A DNA stretch of 64,000 nucleotides from Teratosphaeria epicoccoides (Eukaryota; Ascomycota; Dothideomycetes; Mycosphaerellales; Teratosphaeriaceae). Below are positions 33,641-45,536 of this stretch, one piece after another. The notes under the pieces were generated by a model, which had not been told where the DNA came from, ran no database searches, and saw nothing but the letters and a program-made list of their open reading frames with translations. How positions within the stretch are numbered: position 1 is the first letter of the stretch; each line of letters starts with the position of its first letter. A program made the translations under genes and the position numbers. The stretch covers positions 248,001 through 312,000 of the forward strand of contig JADDMT010000020.1 in the NCBI GenBank assembly GCA_021401465.1, in the 5' to 3' direction.

Positions 33641-35400
33641 GTGTGGGTAGAGAGATCGGAGATTGGCGTCACGAACATGGCATCACGTACACGGGATCAC
33701 GAACGCGGCGTAGTAAACACGACCTCGAGCAGGAACAGAGTCGCTAGTCCTGACGACCTTATGAGGATGAGGATCATGATAGGCACGCGCGTGAAGGTAA
33801 TAGACAGCTTACTAGACGTGTCTACCTCGCGAGCGCTAAGTTTGCTGTCCTTACTACGCTTACATTAGGACTTTGCTTTGTAGTACTATGTTAATAAAGT
33901 TGTTATGTCAAGCTACCTGCTATTAACAATGACGTGCTCACTGTAGCTCGTTCTGTCGTTACTCGCTAAGCCGTTAACCTGGTTAGTAAGCATCAACGTA
34001 GTCGTAGAGATTAATATGTTGCCTGAACTTGCTTAGAGGAAGAGGCTAAGGAACTATAAGATTCTGCCTAAGGTTATAGAGCTTTACTATAGCCTAGGTA
34101 GGTTTAAAACTAATGTCTTAGGACTATAAGCAGGCGTCAAGAGCCAAGATTAATGATAGATCTAGCTTTCCTATAATCGCTACTAGCTAGTGATTAAAGT
34201 CCTTAGCTACTTTGTAAAGGTTACCCTTAAAGGCTTTGTAGCTTAAGATAGTTCTCTTAGGCTAGATGTGACTAATCCTAATAGTAGTAATGTTAGTATA
34301 GTAGCTACAGAGCGAAAGAGCGCCCCTGTTAGTAGTACTAAGCTACGTGCGCTGTCGCGGTAGTTACAGCTCCTAGAAATGCTCATGGTTTGTAGCAAGG
34401 CTTGTAGATAAATAAGATCTACCTCGCAGAGGTCCGTAGTGCTAAACAGGAGAGAAATGCTTAAGCAGGACATCTAGAAGTTACTTGACACTTTTAGTGT
34501 AGAAAGACACTTGATTAGAAAATTACTATCATTAGAGGCGAAGACTCTAAGCTATCTACTCTAGAGGTAGCTAGGCATTAGGGTAGAGTCAAGAGCGTAG
34601 GAGCGCTTAAGGACTAGGAGATGTTAGCAGGAATTACATAATGGCAGGAGGATTCATGTTAATAGTATGGCGGAACATAGACAATCTAGGCGTACCCTAT
34701 AGCTAAGCTTGAAGTAAACGATTATGCTAGGCCTTAGCGGCCCCCTTTAAGACCGCATCTTTTTAGATCTCTGTAGCTCTTCTTACCTTTTACTATAACA
34801 GGCAGTATAGTCTATCCTATTCTTGCAAGAAACGCTTGACGACATGCTAAAAGCTACTTGCTTAGGGGGTTTTAGGGTACAGAGGCTATTTTTGTAGCTA
34901 GCGAGCTAGTAAGTAACTTGTTACAGAGAATGTTACTATCAAGAATATTCGGAGTAGTAAAGAGTATGTAGAGAAAATTCAGATTGTTGACATACTAGCA
35001 TGTTAGTTCTCCGCAGCTACTTGCTTATACTTAGTAGCACTATCCTAGTACACAGATATCAGAGCGCCGTCCTGTAATTGCTCCTGTTAATCCGGTCTAG
35101 AGCTAGTCGTAGTACTAAGCTAGCTCTTAACAAGAGCCTAATGCTTGATGTTATTTGCGTAATCTAGAAGCTAGCTCTGCGAACGGCTTAACTAGAGAGC
35201 GTCCTGTTTTGTATGATCATAGCTATTTAGTTGACGAGCAATTAACGACCCTGTTACAGAGGATAGTGTTATCTATAATAGCTAAGGAAGCAAAGATTAT
35301 AGAAAGTTGTAAGTAGCTTTAGTATATAGCTAAGGCTTAAAATACGCACGTCGATCTCGCTAGTACGCAGGTAGTATAGGTATAGAGTCAGAGTGTAAGC
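33641..35400 (+). other. RIPed sequence with short coding-like stretches
   Basis: RIP character returns here. Two plus frames look partly coding: 33641 to about 34140 (LPKVIELYYSLGRFKTNV), and an overlapping frame with LVSKHQRSRRD and RRQEPRLMIDLAFL. Neither is long enough to name. The minus frame at 34243-34473 is not convincing. Confidence 0.25.
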
Positions 35401-35439
35401 GCTAGTTTCTAATGTTCCTAAACAGCGTTATAAGAGTAA

Positions 35440-36235
35440 TAGTCGTAAAGGGTGAATACCCTCGCGGTAGCTCGCGGGATGCTAGAACGTACGCATACCT
35501 TAATAGATTCCCTATAGACATAAATGTCGCTAGTATAGCCACGAAGCTCGAGGCGACTACCTACTATTGACTAACGTGCCGCCAGACATGACGAGGCCTT
35601 AAGCACGTCGCGCTCTTAGCTGCAGGCGCACATAGTGTTAAGCTAGGCCTGCTAGAGGTATTAGCAAGCTCGAGGTAAGACTTATCACTAACAACTACTA
35701 GAAGTCGCTCTTCGCAATCCTCAAATAATGTCAAGTAGTAGGCAGATATCTGAAAAATGTGACTATTATGAACTATGCCTTTAAGAAGTAGCGATTTCTT
35801 AGACTACATGCTAAAGCTAGTAAGTCACGGTCTAGCGGGTCGTGATCTGTCGTGATTTAACACGCAACTTAACGCTGTTAGCACGTAGTCTTTAAGGAAA
35901 AGTTTTGAGGCTTCGACTATCTATTAGGCGCTAGCAAACTAAGCTAAGTCTAGTACCGCTAAGCTTTGCTGTCAAAAAGAATTCCAGACGATCTAGAGAC
36001 AGACTCTAATGTCATGTAGGTAATTACGCTAACGCTAAAGGTCCTCCTATACTAGAGTAACTATAAGCTGTAAGGACTAGTCTTAGATAGCTTTCTTCGG
36101 CCGCTGCCTTCAAGCACTCTGTACTTACATGCTGTTATAGCCTAGCAAGGTATGCATCATCATAGAGTCTATTGCCGCTTCTAGCCGTTATGCTAAGGTA
36201 GGTCTTAGGGTACTCGAGTGTTACAGAGAGAGACA
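35440..36235 (+). pseudogene. Decayed coding sequence of unknown family
   Basis: A single plus frame of about 265 codons reads coherently, with stops mostly of the Trp, Gln or Arg kind. Examples are YLNRFPIDINVASIATKLEA, VALLAAGAHSVKLGLLEVLA, FLDYMLKLVSHGLAGRDLS and IIIESIAASSRYAKVGLRVL. The composition is helical and soluble. I know no matching family. It could be a RIPed multicopy gene or part of an unclassified element. Confidence 0.35.
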
Positions 36236-36239
36236 ATGC

Positions 36240-37445
36240 TTGTAGTTATAGCCTACTGTTATCGCTGTAGGCACGAAGGTAAGCGATAGGCGACTTAGAA
36301 ACGCTCTCTTACTAGACAGTATACAGCCACATGTTAGTAAGGCCTTAAATAACATCCTCTGATGCCTTGGATAGGGCCCTAAAATGCGGGTGTAAATTGT
36401 TAAAGAATGCATTTAGAAATTCGTTACTATATTAAATAACATTGTTGCCGCATTGTGTTCTATGTAGAGGCTCGTTAGCCGCTTCTCCTCGAAGGTTATA
36501 CTAACTCGGGTATAAAGTCTAACAGTAACTAGCGAGTACTTTAGTATAGTAACTTTACAAGCATAGAGAACTATTACGTATGCGTACATGTATATCATGA
36601 AATGAAGACGCGAGCCGCTACATAATATCGACCGCAGAGAAGAGTTCGGCTACGTCTAGAAGCTACGTGCTATAGCCATAGGCTCGCGCAGCGTGCGGTA
36701 GTAGCGTGATTTGGCTACATAGTCATGAAGCTACGCGCTAGAGCTACGTGCTTCTTAACCCTTACCTAGGCCTACCTACAGGGTCTCCGTTAAGCGGAAG
36801 TACTCTGCGTCTATAGTATTAGCTTACCTGTATCCTTAAAGATCATTTCATAGCATAACAGAATTACAAACATATTATTACTACTAGGCACTACTATATT
36901 CATGCCTAGAATCTATAGTACTATACCTAGTATAGGTACAGAGTAGGATATAGGGATATAGGGTCTACAAAGTAGTTAGAGGAGAGTAGGCAGAGAGATT
37001 AAAGAGCATATAGGTATAGAGGATATTAGAGAAGAAGCTATTACTTTTTGTAGAGACTAGTATACTTAGTAGGCATAGTAAGGTACATGTTAGACTATAT
37101 GTAGCATAGATCAAGGGGTCTCTAGCTAGCAGACTTAAATCGTCGAATTATTTAGGAAAGGTAGGAAGAAAGTCCTAAGCTAGGGTTAGAAGTTCCTGCT
37201 TAACAAGTAATTACTATAGTAACCTAAACAAGCAAAAAAAAAGTTTCTAACATTTAGGACTATAACAGATTCTCCTTGCTTGTTAGGTATCCTTTAATTA
37301 GGTAGTAATCATAGCGCGAGCTTACTTTAGTTTCTCTAAGTCCCTGTAACCTATCTTGTCTACATAGTGTTAAAAATAACAAAGTAGTAGGTACTACTAG
37401 TAGCGCTAGGAGTACCTATATAAGCTCTACCTTGCTACTTTGTCC
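36240..37445. other. RIPed, AT-richer sequence without a recognisable gene
   Basis: I see no coherent frame. The two minus frames at 36221-36412 and 36413-36598 have no features that favour a gene. The right end, TTCTA at 37446-37450, is the left target duplication of E1, so this stretch continues at 45973. Confidence 0.4.
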
Positions 37446-37450
37446 TTCTA
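37446..37450 (+). repeat. Target-site duplication of E1, left copy (TTCTA)
   Basis: TTCTA directly outside the left LTR is repeated at 45968-45972 outside the right LTR. Confidence 0.85.
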
Positions 37451-37889
37451 TGTCCTAAGGGTAGGTACTAATAGCAGGAAGGTAACTAGGTATTAGGCTT
37501 GTAGAGCTATAAAGAATATCGACAATAGTAATTGTCCTTGTAACTAACTATCCCCTAGGGAAAGGGAATTAAATTAAGCACGAAGCTCCTAACTACCTGT
37601 CCTAAAGCTATCCCTATATACTAGAGACAGAGCAGCTCTGTTAGATCTATCGATAGACTTAATAGATCTATGTCTATAGATCTGTAGACTAACCCTATAG
37701 ATCTAAGGGTCTGTTATCCTATAACAGATCCCTTCTCCCTTATAGGCCTGTAGATCTGTAGACTAACCCTATAGATCTAGGGGTCTGTCCTTATGTGACA
37801 GATCCTTTCTCCTATAACTATGCCTATAACTTATAGCACTTAGGACCCTTATGATCCTGTAACCTATAGTACTCCTAACACTCATGACA
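37451..37889 (-). repeat. 3' LTR of E1
   Basis: It is 439 bp. In element orientation it starts TGTCATGAG and ends TTAGGACA, where other copies end TTATGACA. The U3-like part contains several hairpins, described under findings. Confidence 0.85.
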
Positions 37890-37969
37890 CTATCCCCCTC
37901 TTAGCCTAGCTTATCCCTAAGCTACCTTATTAGTACGGGGTTTCTCTTGTTATTTCCTTTTATGCTATA

Positions 37970-38590
37970 ATGTCTTCTCTTTCTACATTACTGCCTTATG
38001 TCATCCTAGACACTAACGCCCCTTTAACGCAGAAACGTAAACGCTACGCGAATCGAATCTATCGTTAGGGCTAGGACAGCATGAAGTCCTATACTAGGTG
38101 TTAAGAGTTAAAGCTTGTTTGTTAGGTACACATTTCCTTAGGGAAATGTTTGTAATGTTACTTTAGTAACTGTCGAAGTTATAATGCGAAGGTAACAGAG
38201 GTCGAATAGAAGAAGTTAGGTAATTAGTAGAAAAGACTAATTACTAATCTCAATCGTGTGAAGGCGGTCCTAGCCGAGGCTTCGTAGAAGATAATAGAGG
38301 CGCATACAAAGGAGATACGTCTTCGAAAACAGTTAGACGCGGTCGACTAGGAGGTTGAGGATAGTCGCGCTCTTGAGGAGCAGGAGATCAGGGAGGATAA
38401 GGCCGAAGAACAGGCTCTCTTACAGGCTAGGTTCCTTCTTAACCTAGATCTTTCGGCGGGTCTTGCTCTTAGTCCTACGACATAGAGCGTAATAGAGGGT
38501 TTTGCTAATGCCTCGTATTAGGGTCTCCTAGATGGCGTAGTAGCCGAGCCGATTAACAGCGTCCCGTAGGAGTCTAGTCGTAGCTTATAA
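37970..38590 (+). pseudogene. Antisense gene of family E (207 codons with stop)
   Basis: The plus strand, opposite to E1, has one frame from ATG 37970 to TAA 38588-38590. In-frame stops sit at Gln, Trp or similar positions. The product starts MSSLSTLLPYVILDTNAPL. A Cys-rich segment follows near codons 40-70 (a Y-T-R-C, C, then GKCL-x-CYFSNC), resembling a CX2CX6C...CX2C arrangement. A long charged helix likely to form a coiled coil comes next (KEIRLRKQLDAVD, EDSRALEEQEIREDKAEEQA), then a Leu/Ala-rich end. The ATG is 81 bp inside the LTR, so the promoter may lie in the LTR. Its stop overlaps that of pol in TTATAA. Confidence 0.7.
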
Positions 38591-39532
38591 TCTTCTTCCT
38601 AGGTTCGTTCCTTTCTCGAAACTTCGTATCTTTTGCTAACAGTTTCGCAGATGTTCTAGGGGTTCCTAGGTGTTCTCGGTACTCCTATATCCTTCCCATT
38701 TTAATAAGTACTCTCGCTATGCGTCCCGCTAGCGAGTGTCGACAATCTTCTTGACAGAGTACTTAGGTTCTTCTACTTTAGGGTCAAGTAGTAAGGGTTC
38801 TGTTTACAGTGTAGCGTCTAGCGCTACTTGTTCTAGCAGAGAGACATAGAACACAGGGTGTATTCTTATCTGCTCAGGTAGCTGTAACTTAAAATTAACT
38901 AGTCCTTTCTTGGCCTTAATCCTAAATAGTCCTAGTTTTATAGCGTCTAGTTTTTTACTTGGCTTGTCCGATTTGATGTGACGGCAGAGGAGATACACTT
39001 TATCCCCCTCCTTTAGAATTAGTCCCTTAATTCTCTTACGATTCGCGTACTATGCTATGTTCTGCTAATAGAACTACAGGTCGAGTCATGCTTCTGTTTG
39101 CAGTCAGCGTAGATGTTCTACTCGTCCGAGTGCTACTAGGTTCAGATTACTAGCTAAGACGTCTAGGATGTCTTCTATAGCTAATCTATATGCTATCTGA
39201 AAAGGCAAGAGTCCTGTCGACTCTGCTAGCGTACTATTATATACAAGCGATGCTATTAGTAACAACTCTACCTAGTTGTTCTAGTCCCTATTCACATAGG
39301 ATCGAAGGTACTATTCTAACGTCTGATTTAGACGTTCTGTCTGTCTATCTGTCTAAGGGTAGAAGGAAGTACTTAGTCGATGTTTGACCTAGAATTGCCT
39401 CATTAGGGCTCTCTAGAAGTTAGACGTAAACACGGATCCTCGATCTATTACTAGGTCCTGTGGCATGCCGTGTAGTGCTACTACCTATTTAATAAAGACA
39501 TACGCGATATCTTTAGTCTTGAAGTCTTCGTA
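38585..39532 (-). pseudogene. E1 pol, integrase C-terminus and chromodomain
   Basis: The minus frame at 38804-38998 is the integrase GPY/F region (LFRIKAKKGLVNFKLQLP, then IHPVFYVSLLE). A chromodomain follows near 38610-38760 (KYSVKKIVDTR, then YLLKWEGYRSTENT-stop-EP), with the two aromatic-cage Trp/Tyr positions in YLLKWEGY kept. The frame ends at TAA 38585-38587, overlapping the antisense stop by six bases. It is interrupted at 39533-39537 by the insertion of E2. The plus frame at 39190-39387 is a complement. Confidence 0.8.
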
Positions 39533-39537
39533 GTAAG

Positions 39538-39978
39538 TGTCATAAGTGTTAGGAGTATTATAGGTTACAGGATTATAAGGGTCCTAAGTGCTATGAGTTA
39601 TAGGCATAGTCATAGGAGAAAGGATCTGTTACGCGAGGACAGATCCCTAGATCTGTAGGGTTAGTCTACAGATCTATAGGCCTATAAGGGAGAAGGGATC
39701 TATTATAGGATAACAGACCCTTAGATCTATAGGGTTAGTCTATAGATCTACAGACACGGATCTGTTAGGTCTGTCGACAGATCTAACAGAGCTGCTCTGT
39801 CTCTCTAGTATATAGGGATAGCTTTAGGACAGGTAGTTAGGAGCTTCGTGCTTAATTTAATTCCCTTTCCCTAGGGGATAGTTAGTTACAAGGACAGTTA
39901 CTATTGTCGATATTCTTTATAGCTCTACGAGTCTAATACCTAGTTACCTTCCTGCTATCGGCACTTACCCTTATGACA
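39538..39978 (+). repeat. 5' LTR of E2
   Basis: It is 441 bp, TGTCATAAG to TTATGACA, with the same hairpin set as the other family-E LTRs. Confidence 0.85.
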
Positions 39979-40159
39979 TTTTGAGCACTACTTCTAAGGA
40001 AGCATCAGGGGACTCGTCGAGCGCTTAACATACGCCTATGTTAAGTAGTTCTTTAGCTGTTAGTTTAACTTCTAGCGATAGTTAACTAACACTACGAGAA
40101 CAAGTTACCGCTATACCTCAAATTACGTAGTAGCTCGAATCTATTCACCTTAACGAGAT

Positions 40160-40540
40160 AGCTCTAGCATCCGTCGTAGGTTAAACTACTAGGAATAGAC
40201 ATGGCAATAATGGCTTCAAGATAAGAAGCCCTATAGAGTTTATAGGACAATAATCTTAAGTTAAGATGTTTATCCTATAATGCTAGTTAGCATTTAACGT
40301 GGATACGGAATGATTTATAACACATTATAAGCAAATGATGTACATTGTCTCTTACCTAAAGGGACTAGCGTTCGAGTTTATCTAGCCTTATCTAACAGAT
40401 TATCTAGATTACGTTAGTAACGTTAAAGCTAGGAAGACGACAACTAGGGAGATTCTTAACTTAGACAAGTCTTTGTTTAAGGCATTACGCGAAGCTTTTA
40501 GGCTCGGTAATAAGCAACAAGAGGCTAAGAGAGCTACTCT
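40160..40540 (+). pseudogene. gag fragment of E2
   Basis: The plus strand shows the N-terminal half of family-E gag: NNGFKIGSPIEFTGQ, THYKQMMYIVSYLKGLAFEFI and NLDKSLFKALREAFRLGNKQQEAKRA. It agrees with E4 up to AAGAGAGCT and then departs into transduced flanking DNA. Only a few stops are present, at Trp or Gln sites. Confidence 0.75.
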
Positions 40541-40670
40541 TTGCGATAAGTTAGTCCTTTTACTAGATCCTCTTCTCTAGTAGGATAGTGTTAGGTATAG
40601 TAGGGTACATCTTAGCAATCCTTATGCTACTTATGTTAAGGTAGTAGAACATGCTTAGAATATCATGAGT
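40541..40670 (+). other. Transduced genomic segment in E2
   Basis: This 130-bp piece is the reverse complement of 45968-46095, the DNA upstream of the 5' LTR of E1, and like it is followed by a family-E LTR. It is not normal 3' internal sequence of the family, which in E1 begins at 37890. Copying from a read-through transcript is the simplest explanation. Confidence 0.7.
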
Positions 40671-41130
40671 GTCAGGAGTACTATAGGTTACAGGATCATG
40701 AGGGTCCTAAGTGCTATAAGTTATAGTATAATCATAGGAGTACTATAAGTTATAGGCATAGTTATAGGAGAAAGGATCTGTTACGTGAGGACAGATCCCT
40801 AGATCTGTAGGGTTAGTCTACAGATCTATAGGCCTATAAGGGAGAAGGGATCTATTATAGGATAACAGACCCTTAGATCTATAGGGTTAGTCTATAGATC
40901 TACAGACACAGATCTGTTAGGTCTGTCGACAGATCTAACAGAGCTGCTCTGTCTCTCTAGTATATAGGGATAGCTTTAGGACAGGTAGTTAGGAGCTTCG
41001 TGCTTAATTTAATTCCCTTTCCCTAGGGGATAGTTAATTACAAGGACAATTACTATTGTCGATATTCTTTATAGCTCTACGAGTCTAACACCTAGTTACC
41101 TTCCTGCTATCGGCACCTACCCTTATGACA
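40671..41130 (+). repeat. 3' LTR of E2
   Basis: It is 460 bp. The extra length comes from a repeated short piece around TTATAG-TATAATCATAGGAG near 40715-40765. It is followed by the duplicated GTAAG. Confidence 0.82.
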
Positions 41131-41135
41131 GTAAG
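41131..41135 (+). repeat. Target-site duplication of E2, right copy (GTAAG)
   Basis: It matches GTAAG at 39533-39537 on the other side of E2 and restores the integrase sequence of E1 when one copy is removed. Confidence 0.85.
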
Positions 41136-43660
41136 GGATAAACTTCCTAAACTTAGTGAATAAGTCGACTACTACCATGATCCTGTTAAAGAACTCATTC
41201 GTAGCGGGTTCTCTTGACTAAGGTAGTTTGACAATGAAATCCATGGCGAGCGATTCCTATAGCCGTTAAGGTACCTTAAGTAGTCGTAGTAGCCTATACA
41301 GTTTATAACAGTCATGCTTACTTCGTTAGCAAGTTACATATTAACAGACGTAGTCCTTAATTACCTTGCTCATCCTAGGGAAGTAATATTCTTGTCAGAG
41401 AATTTGCTTCATTTTAGACACTCCCGGGTGTCCTGCCTAAGGTACGTTATGTTAGAGTCATAGTAGCTCTAATCGTAAAGACGTTAGTACATATACTAAT
41501 CCTTAAAACAGAAGGATTCTGTCTTCGTCTTCCTAATTCTCCTGTCTATTCATGTCGTCGCGGACAGTAAGTGCAGTTAGGTCGTAGACTAGCGCGTTCT
41601 TCAGGTCGTCCTGAAATTCACTAGTCTATGTAACAGTCGTGGCCGCAAGTTAGTTAACTCCTAATGTGCTATCGCTATTTTCCTAGAGAACAGCGTGTTT
41701 CTCCTGCTTCATGCCCTTCATGTAGTCAGTCTAGCGGCTAAGTGCATTAGCGCGTGCGTTATTAGTCCCCTTATAATAGACAATCTTGCAGTTAAAACTA
41801 GAGAGCTCCTTACTCTACCGAACCTGTTGTCAGTTTGACTCTTTTGTTATTATGAAGTATCGCAAGTTCTCATGGTCTGTGTAGACTATAATCTAGTGCT
41901 TAGAACCTTCTAAGTAGACTCGCTAGGCCTTATGGGCGTCTACTATGGCTAGAAGTTCTTTGTCGTAGACGTCGTATTAGAGTTTAGGTCTAGACAATTT
42001 CCTCAAGTAGTAGGCGACTAGCTGTAGTCATCTACTCGGTCCTAGTTGACTTAAGCATGACCCGAGTGCTACGTTAGAGGCATCTGTTTCGACTATAATA
42101 GGCTTATCTAGGTCGAATACAAGTAAGATCAGCTAATCTGTGAATTGTCGCTTAAGTTCCTTAAAGGCATTCCGTTAGGCGTCGTCCTACACGAATAGTA
42201 TATCCTTCGTAGTAAGAATTGTAAGTAGTGCCGTAATCCTCGAATAGTTTGCCACAAATCTTCGGTAGAAGTTAGCGAACCTAAGGAAGGACTATACTTC
42301 CTTAATATTAGTTAGTATAGGCTACTCTTTTACAACTTAGACTTTCTTAGTATCTATCTTGATTCTATTCCATGCTACTATGTAGCTAAGGAATTATACT
42401 TCCTGCTTGTGAAACTCGCTCTTCTAAGGCTTAACCTTTAACTAGTAATCCTAGAGTTTCTAAAGTACCTTATGTATGTAAGTCCTATGTTCTTCGATTG
42501 TCCGTAAGTAGACGAGGATGTCGTCTAGGTATATAACCACAAAGACGTCAAGGTACTCTCGTAGCACGTTATTAATAAATGCCTACTATGTAGCCAGGGC
42601 ATTTGTTAACCTAAATAGCATGACTATGTACTTATAGTATCCGAACCTAGTTCGGAATGTAGTCTTCTATTCTTCGCCTTCCTTAATTTGAATTTAGTTA
42701 TACACTCTAGGTATGTCGAACTTCGAGAACTACATTACTCCTTACAGGTAGTCCTGTAATTCCGAGAGCAAAAGAAGCGGATAACTATTCTTTATCGTAA
42801 TGTCGTTTAATTTATAATAATCTACGCAGAGTCGCTAGTTATCTTCCCCCTTAGGCACAAACAGGATCAGATATCTAGCTAGGGACTACGACTTACGGAT
42901 GAAGCCTTTCTAGAGGTTGTCTTCAAGGTATTTCTGGAGAATCTCTAGTTTCGCTACTAATAACAGGCAAACTAATTGCTTTGTTAGTATCTTGCTAGGG
43001 AGTAAGGGTATCCTGTAGTCCTACTCCTAGTGTTCTAGCAGAGCTTCTTAGTTAGGTTCTTCCTCGAAAAGAGTAGCGAACTCTTTATACTTATTAGGAA
43101 CTATGAATTCGACCTTGACTTCTAATTGCGTTGCTTTAACCTATAGGACGTACACTTCCTGTTCTAGATCCTTGATAGTAGCTACTATCTCGCTTAAAGT
43201 CATAGCACATATTTCGATCTTGCCTAGTATGTCGTGTACTACAAGTAGAGGTATCGATCTTGAGAGTTCTAGGAACTAGATCCTCTCATTCTTCTAGTCA
43301 AGATAGGGGTTAGCGTTTCTTAGCTATAGTAACCCTAGTACTACATCCGAGCCTAGTAACTCTATGATGTTAAACTAGAGCATCTCTTAGTAGCGTCCTA
43401 TCCGTAGAGGCATTATCTTAGTCTCTTTGTTAACTACTCCTTAGTTGTATGTAACCGGCTTTCTATTAATCGCTTGTAGTAAGAAAGTATTCGTCTTCGC
43501 CTATAGCTTTATCCTCGCTATCCTAGCAAACTAAGGCGTCATGAAGATTCTAGTACATCCTGAATCTATTAAGGCCCTAGCTAGCGTCTCGTCAATGTGT
43601 ACCTATACTCTAAGGTTGTTCGCGTATCTGGCGCTAATCGCGGCACATCGTTACAGCCCT
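41136..43660 (-). pseudogene. E1 pol, protease to integrase core
   Basis: From high to low coordinates the minus strand shows the following. A protease has LIDSGCT near 43552-43575, with the catalytic Asp intact. Reverse transcriptase has LCVDY, and VIYLDDILVYL near 42510-42545 with the catalytic Asp pair intact. RNase H has IIVETDASNVALGS near 42060-42110. An integrase zinc region (AGHPGVSKMKQIL, CX2C-like) lies near 41300-41430, then the start of the core (MDFIVKLP). Stops are moderate in number and fit RIP. The missing C-terminus lies beyond E2 at 38585-39532. Confidence 0.85.
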
Positions 43661-45480
43661 GTCTAGTCTGTCCGTAGGTCTAATTCTAGCGGACCTCGTC
43701 GTTTCCCGAATAACTGTCTTCACGGACTAGTTTAGGGATTATATAGTCTCGGCTTCTTCTCTGAGCGTTACTGTTCTCTAGCCTAAGAGGTCGTTCCCGC
43801 CCTTAGCCTCGCTGTTCCTGCGCGTTTCTTGCGTACTCTATCTTTAAGTAGTAGACTTAGAGTCATAGCGCTCGTGAAATCTGAATACCTTCGTAGGTTA
43901 GGTAGCCTCCCTAGGGTGTAAACTCTACCCTAAACAGTACAATTTCTTAGACAACTTTCTGATACTCGTGAGGTTAAGCTATAACTAGTAGTCTCCTTAG
44001 GTGTCGTCGCATACGGTCGGCTAGTTCGTCATACTAAAGCTAGTTAACGTGTTCTACTCCATTAATCTATAGGCAAGCTTAAGCCTACTAGTTCTGTATA
44101 ATTCGGATAATATCAAGCCTAATGTCATGTAGCAGCATGGCCTATTACTCTATGCTCTTGTCTTCCTCGGAATCAGGAATGACAGCTTCGACAATCTCGT
44201 AGTTGTCGTCTAAACCTTCTTCTTCTTCTTCTAGCTCCTGTTGCCTTAGGACTGTCGCACTAGAAGGTATACCCCTTAGCGCATAGATCGACTATGCCTT
44301 GTTTTAGCTAGGGTACTATCTAGAACCATCTTTATTACTCATGTGAATTCGACAATCGTCGTCATAGCACGTAGTCTAAGTAAGTGCGGCATAGTCCGGT
44401 TCTTGAGTAGCGGCGGCCTTTTGCTTAGGTGCCGTCATTGTCGCGCGAGCCTGCTCTGTCCTAGGCGGCTCTTGTCGTTACTTCTTAGCAAAACATTCGC
44501 GGGCAAAGTGTCCTTTCTTTCTACAGTTATAGCACTTGAGATTACTCTTGTCGAATAGCTTCTTTAGACTATTCTAGGGAGGAGAGCCCTTCTGCGGCTT
44601 TCCTTAGGGTCTATTCCTTAGACGCCCCTTAGTCGCATCTAACTCTACAGGTTAGAGACTATAGTAATCGCTTCGCCATTTTGGTGCTAATCGTTAGACC
44701 TTATAGTTAGCCTGTGCTAGCTTGCGATTTCCATGTTGTCGTTCTTGCTGTCGTTCCTAGACGCGATTATTGATTCTAATCGCAAGATCGCTCATTTCCT
44801 TGAATGTCGTTAGCTAATCTCCTCGGGCAATTTCGTCTTTAACCGTCTCCTTTAGTCCCTAGTAGAACTAAGTAGCTAAAGCATTATCATTCTAGTCGAC
44901 TTAAGCAGAGAGGGTCTAAAAGTCCGCGTAGTACTTAATAGCAGAACCCTTCTGCTAGATTCCTAGGAGAGCTCTCTCGGCCTCTTCTTGCTTATTACTA
45001 AGCCTAAAAGCTTCGCGTAATGCCTTAAACAAAGACTTGTCTAAGTTAAGAATCTCCCTAGTTGTCGTCTTCCTAGCTTTAACGTTACTAACGTAATCTA
45101 GATAATCTGTTAGATAAGGCTAGATAAACTCGAACGCTAGTCCCTTTAGGTAAGAGACAATGTACATTATTCGCTTATAATGTGTTGTAAATTGTTCTAT
45201 ATCTACATTAAATGCTAACTAGCATTATAGGATAAACATCTTAACTTAAGATTATTGTCCTGTAAACTCTGCAGGGCTTCCTATCTTGAAGCCGTTATTG
45301 CTATGTCTATTCCTAGTAGTTAAACCTGCGACAGATGCTAGAGCCATCTCGCTAAGGTAAATAGATTCGAGCTACTACGTAACTTAAGGTATAGTAGCAA
45401 CTTGTTCTTATAGTGTTACTTAACTGTTACTAGAAGTTAAACTGATAGCTTAAGAACTACTTGACATAGGCGTATGTTAA
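43661..45480 (-). pseudogene. E1 gag
   Basis: The minus strand encodes family-E gag. The capsid-like part (YLKGLAFEFI, SLFKALREAFRL, LKETVKDEIARGD) is followed by an intact CCHC knuckle, CYNCRKKGHFARECFAKK, near 44490-44545. An acidic tail (ELEEEEEGLDDNYEIVEAV) comes next. The plus frame at 44343-44558 is the complement of the knuckle region. Protease begins in a different frame, so gag and pol are probably joined by a frameshift, or RIP-era indels broke one frame. The gag start codon is not clear. Confidence 0.75.
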
Positions 45481-45536
45481 GCGCTCGACGAGTCCCCTAA
45501 TGCTTCCTTAGAAGTAGTGCTTAAAATGTTATAAGG

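Larger units (their letters stand above)
39538..41130 (+). mobile_element. Internally deleted family-E element E2, nested in E1
   Basis: Two LTRs (39538-39978 and 40671-41130) flank only 692 bp, and GTAAG is duplicated at 39533-39537 and 41131-41135. The internal part holds gag up to about 40540. It then switches to about 128 bp that match, in the same orientation, the genomic DNA lying just outside the 5' LTR of E1 (45968-46095). E2 has no pol and would have needed enzymes from another copy. Confidence 0.85.

Noticed and set aside
37600..37860. Regularly spaced AGATCT repeats suggesting a CRISPR-like array
   Set aside because: The repeats are hairpins inside an LTR that recurs five times with retroelement structure, and the setting is a fungal genome.
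44343..44558. Plus-strand frame of 71 codons and its counterpart at 55605-55829
   Set aside because: Both are complements of the gag zinc-knuckle region of family E, which reads clearly on the other strand.
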